Shown here one piece after another: positions 55,547 to 64,000 of a stretch of 64,000 bases of DNA (position 1 is the first letter of the stretch; each line of letters begins with the position of its first letter). This stretch comes from Hsuehochloa calcarea (Eukaryota; Streptophyta; Magnoliopsida; Poales; Poaceae), in assembly GCA_036346395.1 (NCBI GenBank), contig CM070603.1:53922868-53986867 (forward strand), in the 5' to 3' direction. Below the pieces are notes generated by a model. The model was not told where the DNA came from. It worked only from the letters and a program-made list of their open reading frames with translations, and searched no databases. Position numbers and translations under genes: made by a program.

Positions 55547-58315
55547 TCACAATCCTGCATAGGCGCATTGCTTTTTCGCATGTTCTGGAATCAATTTCGC
55601 AACAATATCTGCCGGGACTCCTTTCAGTTCTGCAGAGAAACATAAATGGGGAACAAAATAAGGTGCTGATAGTAATCATACTAACAAATAACCGGTGATC
55701 TCAACCACCATTACAAGGGCCTCTCCTTGGACCATAGGTAAATATATAGCAGGATTGACTTGGAATGTGCAAATAAGCAGAACAAGTGCTACTGTTGATA
55801 ACTTACCGTGGGGCTTGAAGTTAAAAAGAGGGGGCAGAAAGCGTCCATTTGGAAGGCGGGTATTTGGGTCCCGAAGCTCATCAAAGAAGGGATGAACAAG
55901 TGCCTCTACCTGGACAAAATGTTAATAGAGATCTTAGTAAAATATAAAGTTGACAAAATTATCGCAAGATCTAGTGCATTGATCTAGTATTTGTGTATTT
56001 CAACCGTGTAATGTGCATTTGTAATATACTTACAGCAGTGCATCTTAGGTTGGGTGAGTACTGGAGGAGCCTAGAGACAAGATCAACAGCTTCTGGTGGC
56101 ATCCTTTTATGGAATACCTAAATATTACATGAACGGTTAGCCACCTGACTGCGACTAATTCCTTACAGTATAATAACAGTAATAGATAGATTTGCACCTT
56201 ATGCCATGGGTGTGCTTTAATCTGTGGAAATTTGAACTCGGTATAATTTGGGTTCATGCATTTTATTTCTTCCCTTGTAGGGGTACCAAGGACCTGCAAC
56301 GCATGATCAAATTCGAGGTGATAAGAATTATGCTTCAGATGACAGAAAGATAATAAATTACTAAGCACCAGAATTGGCAACTACCTTGATGATTTCAACA
56401 AGCTGGTCTACACCACTTTCACCAGGAAACAGAGGCTGCTCAATAAAAGACATTGTAAGCCAGTATCAACTTAAACAATGCGCTAAGTTGTGAAGAACTA
56501 ACTTCAAGATGCACAAACAAAAGGAGGCTTACCTGCCCTAACATAAGCTCAGCAAGAACACATCCAGCAGACCAAATGTCAATAGCTGTAGTATACTCAG
56601 TAGCACCAAATATGAGCTCTGGAGCTCTATAGTATCGGGAACAAATGTATGATATGTTTGGTTCTCCCTTGACCTACAAATTAGCACCACAGAGAAGATA
56701 AGACTAGCTGTTTAAAACTTAAAATAAAAACTTTTGTGTATTACTTGAATATCTTACCAGAACTTTTGCACTCCCAAAATCGCATAGTTTGAGTTGGTGA
56801 GTATGTGGGTTTACCTGAAGTAAAAGTTCAGAAAATCAATTTACTGATAAAAAGAACATGTGATTAGTATTTGAGACCAGCACGAAATGGATAATTTCTC
56901 AGCATACCAGAAGATTTTGTGGCTTAATATCTCTGTGGCAAACTCCAATGCTAACATGAATGTAAGCCAGTGCCCTACATATCTGTCAAAAACCAACAAA
57001 TATTGGATTAAATTCATGACGGGAAAAAAAAACATCTTGATTTGGAGATAGCCAAAGCTGTCTGAAAGCAGCTTTGCTTTGCAACAAAACAAGCTAGGGC
57101 AGTACTAACCAAGCGATAAAGTATATTGCAATATCAAGAAGAACAAATATCCAAAAAGGGCATATAACAAAATGTTACCTGGTACATATACAGCTTCACA
57201 TAGATAAGCGGCATACGCTGGTTCATCTTGTTGTAATGCTTCACAACACGATGAACAGTCTCAGGCACATACTCGAGAACCAAGTTTAGATACAGTTCAT
57301 CCTTCTCAGTTGTAGAAAAGAAACAATGCTTCAGAGCTACAACATTTGGGTGGTCAAGAAGGCGCATGGTCTGCAGCTCACGGTTCTTGTAGCGCTTATC
57401 CTGAAGAACCTTCTTTATAGCAACAGTTTCGCCTGTCTCAAAACATTTAGCCTACAAAAGGGTCAAAATAACATTGAATATTACAAGCAGTCTCTAATTA
57501 CACACACAGAAATAAATTCAGACACAAGAGAATTAATAAGAAAATGCTATATAGCAACATGATATAGAATTATCTCAAATATGTAGATAGTTGTTTCTAG
57601 ACAGGAAATCAATGTGGTTAGAGTAGATTCATATAAGCAATAATAGAGTTGGCTGCCTAATATAACATATCACGGCCTGAAGTTGTTGCAACTAACCTGG
57701 AAGACGATCCCAAATGAACCTTGACCTACAATACGCTCAGCCATGTAGCTCACCGTCTGCAGGTGAATCCAAGAACCACATATTAATATACTGAAATAAG
57801 CCACATAAATTGTTCAGGACAATTAACTAGTTCAAAAACGATGCTTGCATAACAAGCAAATTGGCAATAAGCCAATAACGCAGGCATTTAGGACATTTCA
57901 CATGCTTGAATTATGATATTGTCTTCTACTTATCATATCATGCACGCAAATAAACACATATATGCACAAAAAGCTCCTAATCCTAATCAAATGTGATCAA
58001 GCAGTCACCTGCTTTGGTTGACCATTTCTGCCACCAGTAGTTGTGACAATTATGTGACCAGTTTCTGTTCCTTTGCCATTAATAATAGTTGCTTCAACTT
58101 CCTGCATTTGTCATTTAAGCCAATATGTTAAAGACTAAATCATACTGTTTTTGTAAAATGTGGAACAGATTACACAAGACCCATCCAAATAAAATTTATA
58201 TGACCTTATCATCTCTTATCTTCAACTCATTCATCTGATCGGGCAACTTCTCAACATCCATGCTGGAGCTGCTGCTGTTCTTGTACCCAGACGGAGCTAC
58301 ACCTACTGAAGCCAT
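55547..58315 (-). CDS. SHAGGY-related (GSK3-type) protein kinase
   Basis: Twelve coding exons on the minus strand: 58315-58205, 58101-58009, 57756-57697, 57451-57179, 56982-56908, 56814-56758, 56673-56533, 56435-56385, 56293-56198, 56117-56034, 55909-55807, 55629-55547. They total 1227 nt (408 aa plus TGA), all with GT-AG sites. The N-terminus MASVGVAPSGYKNSSSSSMD and KIRDDK resemble the ASK-alpha-type subgroup. Landmarks: G-loop GQGSFG 79-84, catalytic Lys101 in VAIKK, HRD 195-197, DFG 216-218, activation-loop Tyr232 in ISYICSRYYRAPE, TREE motif 293-296, end AYAGL. It is a cytosolic/nuclear serine/threonine kinase. Plant GSK3s act in brassinosteroid and stress signalling; subgroup I roles include carbon metabolism and immunity. 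No defect is visible. A 5'-UTR intron lies upstream. Confidence 0.95.
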
Positions 58316-60380
58316 CTCTTAAGAAAGCCAATAGGTGCCGGATCAGCTTTGCATCAAATCACACCAGCAGTGGATCTATTGCTGTACCTGCGAGTCCATC
58401 GATAACAAACATCAATCACATGGGTAACTACGAAAACTTCAATGAACAAATCAAATGCAACTCATTCACAATGATAAACAGTCAACACTAAATGTGTCTA
58501 ACCAGCAAAGTCAATTGGAGCAAGGGGCAGACCTAGGCCTGGTGCTAGTGGGGCTGAAGCACCGGTCCAGCCCAAGAGCCCCACGCACTACCCATGTAGT
58601 AGTATTCATCCAATTGGCCCATTCAGCGAACTAAGCACAGCCCAGCAGCTGAACAGCCACCCGACACCCTCTCAGCCTCTCCCTACGGACGTGTCATAGC
58701 GAACTCACACATCGCATCCCCAGTTTCCTGTGCCTCCTCCCCAATTTGCCCCACAGCCAAAACTCAAGTGTCTCAAACCCTAGGGTGTGACCGAGCCGGC
58801 GCCGTCCTCTCTCTACCTCTGCCTCTGGGCTCCGGCCAGCGGTCGCCAGCCCACCAGTCCCTCTCGCAACACCGCCGTCTGCCAGTACCTCCCGCCGCCA
58901 CCGCCACTGCCCACTGTTGCCACTCGCAATCCCTCCAGGAGCTATGTAAATTGCTCACTACTCACTCACTAGTCACTCCCAATTCCCATGTCCCAAATTT
59001 CAAATAACTAATTAGAATTGTATATTGCTACTCCTACTTGCTAGGATTTTGGTTAGATGGAGCGATATTATTCAAAACATGTTTGCAACCATTAAAGATG
59101 ATAGCATTTTGCGCATTTTCAAATATGAAGTAGCGTCGGAACAAATTACCCTGTGCTAGAACTTAGTGGTATGTTTTGTACTTGCGAATTTACCATTCAT
59201 AACATTTGTTATTCTGATTTACGGTTTATACATGTTACTTTTTTATGCAGGTTGCTACAATGCTTTCCAAATTGTAGCGTAAAAACATAGATTTAATGGA
59301 CCCTATCTTCCTTAATTGGGTATTTATCAATCTAGAATACATTTTTTACAGGTCGTTTGTCTATTTCACTCGTATATCAGTTGTTGCGTCAGTTGTTGCC
59401 CACTTTTACTATGACATTATAGTGGGAGTGGGCTCTAGTGAGACTTCTAGTTTGTCATAAGTTAGCACCTCCCTTTCTCCATTTCTGGGTCCGCCACTGA
59501 TTGGAGCTAATAATCATCAGCAAACACTCATCAAGTGCAAAACAAGAGACAAAACGAATCAAGAATGCACTCATCCAAGACTGGAACCAGGAGCAATTAC
59601 GAGCCTAGCAGACAAAGGAACAAGTATGATAAAAAGAATCAAGAATGCGCTCGGCAACCAAGTTGTTCAGCTAAGCAGCTTTCCCCTTGAAAAAAAGCAA
59701 TTGCCTAGCTCAAGCTAAAAGAACACGGCAAGCGCTGTCATATTTCTTGGTGACTCATCGAGGCAACGAGCGCGCTCGCACAAAAGCAAGAAACCATCCA
59801 AATTTGGGCTCCTCTGCATCTGTTAGGGGGGCATCCATTTATGCAAGCATCTGGGCCTCTAATTAAGGGGAACGAGTAGAGCAATAAAAAATGCGACCAT
59901 TTGGGTGCGAATTGACGGCATAAATCATCTATCTATACTCGCATCAGAAGCCAAAACATGCCCTATGCAGCAATAAATACCGAAAATACTTGGGAAATCC
60001 GTATAAATGCCCCCCGCTGACTAAACACCGACACAGATTCAGAGCAAAGGATGCCGGAACGAACCCTTCTAAAGAGCCTCGGAAAAAAATGACAACTAAT
60101 CCGCGAGGAAATCTCGCGCAGAACTACCAAAGATCGCCAAAAAGGCCGCGCCTTGCTTCGGGAAAAACGCACATCCCTGGAGATCGATGGTCACCCGAAC
60201 CATCACCCCCGTAAAGCACGAACACCGCACGCAACCATGGACCCAGGGACGCGTCTTTCAAGCGGACACAAAACCCCAAGAAAGAAAGCGAGGAACGAAC
60301 AATCAAATCGAAGAACAAGAACAGATGAAGGATCCGTACCTCCTCCTTCTCCACAGAAATCTCCCGATTCTCCTCCAAGA
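58316..60380 (-). other. 5' UTR of the GSK3-like gene with a 1.95-kb intron
   Basis: On the minus strand the proximal UTR exon is 58387-58316, preceded by acceptor ACTCGCAG|... hence CTGCGAG on the plus strand at 58387-58393. The distal UTR exon ends at 60340 with GGAGGAG|GTACGG. The intron (60339-58388) contains the 978-bp hAT element. Coordinates of the cap site are estimated from the TATA-like box. Confidence 0.6.
58522..59499. mobile_element. hAT-superfamily element in the GSK3 5'-UTR intron
   Basis: 978 bp, bounded by a perfect 8-bp duplication ATTGGAGC (58514-58521 and 59500-59507). The left end AAGGGGCAGACCTAG and the right end (reverse complement CAGTGGCGGACCCAG) are imperfect inverted repeats of the same CAGnGGCGGA type as the MITEs at 3033 and 3260. 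The interior includes a GC-rich, gene-like block (58560-58950). No transposase. Confidence 0.8.
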
Positions 60381-60410
60381 TTCGCTTTCCCCCTCTCCTC
60401 CTCCTCCTCC

Positions 60411-60416
60411 TTATAC
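60411..60416 (-). promoter_or_regulatory. TATA-like box of the GSK3-like gene
   Basis: On the minus strand GCGTATAAGGAGG, about 70 nt upstream of the 5' UTR donor at 60340. It lies in a CT/GA-rich core promoter. A start near 60380 would give a short first exon. Confidence 0.45.
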
Positions 60417-60639
60417 GCCTCCTCCCTCCCTCCCTCTCCCCTTCTCTCTCTCTCCGGGTACCTCCCCCTTTTCTCTAGCTCGCGTCTCTTCTTTTTGGTT
60501 GTCGGGACGCAACGCAATACTAGTAACACCAAGGCGACGCAGCGGCCGAAATGATTTGTGCCTGCCTGGCTGCCGGCAGTCAAAGCACCCACCGCCACAG
60601 GGCGCCCCCAACGCGCCCCGGTCCCCTTATGCCCGATGA

Positions 60640-60846
60640 CAGGTGGGCCTCTCCGGTCCATAGGGCCCACCTGTCGGTGTCCCGATCTGGGCGCTGCTCA
60701 CGTCCCGGCGCCTGGGGGCTCGGGATCGATCCCTCGGGCTTGGTTGGCCACGCCTTTTGACCGGTCAAATCCGCGGGGCCCACAGCCTGGACTGCCTCGG
60801 GAGCGCTGGTATCGCTGGCCCGCGGGCCCGGTGTCGGGTGGCCCAC
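60640..60846. promoter_or_regulatory. Cluster of GGGCCCAC (TCP/site II-type) motifs
   Basis: Exact GGGCCCAC at 60663-60670 and 60776-60783, GGTGGGCC at 60642-60649, and TGGCCCAC at 60839-60846, upstream of the minus-strand kinase promoter. Such motifs are enriched in grass housekeeping promoters. Binding is inferred. Confidence 0.4.
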
Positions 60847-60899
60847 GCGTCGGTGGGCGGGACGCGTGACGGGTGCGTGTGCGGCCAGGGTTTTTTTTT

Positions 60900-63800
60900 A
60901 CCGCATCAAAGGACGCGAGATTCGAATCGGGGGTGGGCGGAAAGACGGGACTGCCCCTCGTTGGGTTTGGTTAGATCTGGGATTTGTTTTGTTGTTTCTG
61001 AACTCGAGGCGAACGGTAATCGGCGGCAGTTTCAAACCCACAACCAAATCTGGCCTCGTCAGGGATAAACAAGTCTTGCAACACGAGCGTACGAGCTCCA
61101 AGCTGTAGCTAATAAATGCTCCATTTCGAAAGTTCGGTACGGTTATTTGAACTGGGATTCCGTTTCGAGATATTTGCGTGACGAGTATGACCTTTTTTTT
61201 GGGTTGGGTTTAGATCTATAGTTATCCATATAGATGGGTTGGAATTTTTGTTTAAATTATCAGCTTATCCGTATAAGTTCTGATCGGAAATATACTTCCC
61301 AAACAAACCTTATGAGAGATTTTGTAGCATGTGGACTAGGCCGGTTGAGGCGTCCAATGATGTGCACGCATCAATAAGCGTTAGAAAATAGAGGTAGAAT
61401 CCGACACAGTGGTGCGCTAAGAAGCTGTTGATTGAGGTAGTCCAGGGTGGAGACAGACTATATATAAAAAAACAAGTGGTTATGGCTGAAAATCCCAAAG
61501 AACAAATATAATTGTCCAAACAACTAGTGTAAATAGTTGTCCACCCATGCTCTTGAATAAAGCTCTTACTTGTTAGATTAAGTTGTTTGTTTTCTATCCT
61601 TCGAATGAACGGCAGAGTTCCTGTTCTCGGCTCAAAAATAAATAAAAACGATGCACTGGTTTTAAGTTTTCCAAACAACTAGGATGATTGGCATGTTTTT
61701 TTTTTCTTTCCCTTGTCCTTGTATACAGTTTTTTTATATAGTAAATTGTAGTGAAGGTGTCATATCTTTTGCATTGTAAAGGGCACCATCGTCAATCTAT
61801 TTTCTCTTTCTTTCCAACTAGGATAATAGAAGGGAAAAATGCTATGAGATAGATATCATGTACATACTTTTCCAACTTTTTCCTTGCTACTGACGTACTT
61901 ATAGAAGATGACGACAAAAACCAGGTGGTTGGTTTTTGGGCCTTTGGATGTACAATGATATTCACGCATACACCTTACAAAAAGGTCCACTCATTGTGCG
62001 TAGTAAAAATGGAACAACTTGCTAATAAAAGTCTTGATTTGCTCAACTGATCCATTACAATTACGTTGGATCGTTTAACACGTGCGAGAAACATCCCGTG
62101 TCTGCCCCCGTCTGGTGCCTACTCGACCACCCATTCACTGCACCCACCCATTCACGTCAGCCAGACAGGTTCATCCACCCATTCACGTCAGCCAGACAGG
62201 ATTAGTAAACAGGTCAAGGCCGGCTGACCGAGTGTACCAACCAATCCCCGCCGGAGAAAAAAAAAGGCCTCGCTCGCCGATCGACTTTCCCACGCGCGGG
62301 ACGGAACGGAACGGATCACACTTCAAACAAACGTGGCTCAGCCGCGCGCGAGTCCACGGTCCGGTAGAGCCTTTGGGACGCAAATGAACCGGATAATTTC
62401 CGATTGGTCGATCGAGGGAAAGCTTATAGACTGAATGCAAGAAGAGGTAATTGATTATTCGGCATTGTTTATGTATGATTCCGACTCTGAGAGGAAAAAT
62501 ATACAGAGTAAGATACGGGATAAGCGATATATGTTCGTGCGTATCCGTATATCAGATGGTATGAGGAGAATTTATCGTGACTTCACTTAGAAACAAGATG
62601 CCAGATATGTGGTTGCGGTATCTGAGCAGGTAGGGGATACTGAGTATTTTTCCCTTCGACATTTCAGCGATTATTATCTCTGTGTTCGCTCTGATTGCAT
62701 CCAACTGTTTAATGTCATGTAAGAGTGTAAAATAAGCATATAATATTCGTCCGACCGACCGACTGACTGAATGCTTGCGGAGCGAATACGGGATGAAGCA
62801 ATAAGTATCCAACACCGTCCTTATCCGACTCAGAAAAAAAATACATAATATGGTACAATTGCACCCCTGGTTTCTTCTAGCCGTCAGCCCGGACAGGGTC
62901 GAAGGGAGCTCGACAAGAGACTACACCGTGCGCAGCCTGTAAAATTTGGGTGAGAGAGACCATGCCTAGAGATACACTTACTTGTGAAGAAAGTAGTAAT
63001 AATTTAACAGGAACCAGTCCAACTCAATTTCACCGTGTGTTTCGTTTGGTACCCAATAAGGCCTTCTAATCCGCCTTTGCCGATTTGTTCGTTCTAGTTA
63101 TGTTAGCTAGATCAGGCAAGTGATGCATGGAAAAACAATGAAAGAATAAAGTTTACGTTGGATCATGTAATTTTATCATAGTTTTACTTTTCACTTTATA
63201 CCATATTTTCTTACCATGTGTTGTATTTTGCACTAAGTAAGGATTTGATCGCCTTCTTCGGTACTCGCCAACGGTGAACGACGATGTGGGAGGCGTTTGC
63301 AAGGCACGTGATGGAGAGAGAGAGGGGGTAGATGGAGCTAAAAAATGACTCGAAAGCAGATAAAAATAGTTGGAGCATCGCCGGCGGTGGCCATAGTAAT
63401 GACGGCAACAGCAAAACCGATCTCTATCTCTATATATATTTTTTTGGTTGCTGCCATCTCGCCGGCCATGCCTCGCCGTCGGCAAGCTCTTTACACCGCC
63501 TTCTATGTTTTCGTCCCGCCGATAAGATGTTTTCATGGTGCAAAATAAAAACAAAAAACAAGAAAAAGCGATGCAAAGTGAAAAAAAAAAGACGGTGTAA
63601 AGTAAAATAAAAATCAGCTAAGAATGATGCGAAGACAAAATTACGTGTTCATATTGAAATTTACTCAAAACGAAATGCAACGATTGGGCACGGCGCACTA
63701 AGCCTCCGAGAAAAGGTTTAAGCTTATCACGGTTTATGGATAAGACCACGTCCCATGTGTACGTGAATATGTGACGTGGTGGGCAGGTCAGTCCAAGTGT

Positions 63801-64000
63801 AGTTAAGCCCTAAACTATAGCCACCTACCCAATCATCACGAGAGCTCATGATGGCAATGGTGTTTAATTAAGCGCCTATCTAAACTGCTCCAAACGGAAG
63901 CCCCTAGCTAGCGCAAACGGAGCCGTCACTAATCCTGTCTGTCTGTCTGACACGTAGGCCTCGCTGAATTGCACCCGGCCGTCAGTAAGATCCAGATCCA
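60900..64000. other. Intergenic repeats and spacer, no recognised gene
   Basis: Short frames only, none with a domain I recognise. Notable points are a 31-bp tandem repeat (62144-62205), a GACC/GACT microsatellite (62752-62771), and a T/A-rich pair near 63170-63235 and 63540-63615. The last pair could be decayed inverted ends of a MITE but is not convincing. Confidence 0.4.
62144..62205. repeat. 31-bp tandem duplication
   Basis: CCACCCATTCACGTCAGCCA followed by GACAGG occurs at 62144 and 62175. A partial third copy (CCACCCATTCAC) lies just upstream near 62128. Confidence 0.85.

Noticed and set aside
62420..62830. Possible MITE with CCGACTC strings at both ends
   Set aside because: The two matching strings are direct, not inverted, and no target duplication is visible.

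Overview
The window is nuclear DNA of a grass (Poaceae). The evidence is AT-rich, transposon-dense intergenic DNA around intron-rich plant genes with GT-AG splice sites, GC-rich first exons and leaders, and typical cereal repeats: Stowaway and Tourist MITEs, CACTA elements with ACCGTCTGTG subterminal repeats, Sirevirus-like LTRs, and hAT elements with nDart-like ends. I do not commit to a species.

Layout: 0-7 kb is transposon territory. It holds a decayed hAT transposase, a Stowaway MITE, three short hAT MITEs with 8-bp target duplications (two back to back), and a 2.9-kb CACTA element carrying a nested Angela/BARE-like solo LTR. A small intronless pectin-methylesterase/invertase-inhibitor gene lies on the minus strand at 7.0-7.5 kb. 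From 8 to 17 kb there are more MITEs, a Sirevirus-like LTR remnant, an nDart-like element with a perfect 8-bp duplication, and a dead Harbinger ORF1 (MYB/SANT-like) gene.

The gene-rich part follows. An ALE2-like receptor kinase (17.6-25.2 kb, nine coding exons, 699 aa) is followed by a long nested inverted repeat (25.9-28.7 kb). Next come an intronless FERONIA-like CrRLK1L receptor kinase (29.4-32.0 kb, two apparent frameshifts) and a CCHC zinc-knuckle/KH-like RNA-binding protein gene (33.9-38.3 kb, 460 aa, possible 6-nt micro-exon). A 5'-truncated Ty1/copia element (39.3-42.4 kb), two Stowaway MITEs and a possible SINE lead to an MBD4-like DNA glycosylase locus (about 44.75-52.87 kb). That locus is split by a complete 5.0-kb copia element with LTRs, primer site, polypurine tract and the GAAAA duplication. 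Two more gene fragments follow: a membrane steroid-binding protein first exon and the first two exons of a ZMAT5/U11-U12-20K-like zinc-finger gene. A GSK3/SHAGGY-like kinase lies on the minus strand (55.5-58.3 kb, twelve coding exons, 408 aa). Its 5'-UTR intron contains a 978-bp hAT element with a perfect 8-bp duplication. From 60.5 to 64 kb there is a GC-rich promoter region, then repeats without a recognisable gene.

Exon models for the three intact multi-exon genes were built by hand from splice consensus and frame, and each sums to a whole number of codons. The genes do not form a pathway cluster. No new biochemical system is evident. The most informative material is the nesting of mobile elements, the large inverted repeat, and the decay of the MBD4-like, FERONIA-like and zinc-finger loci.
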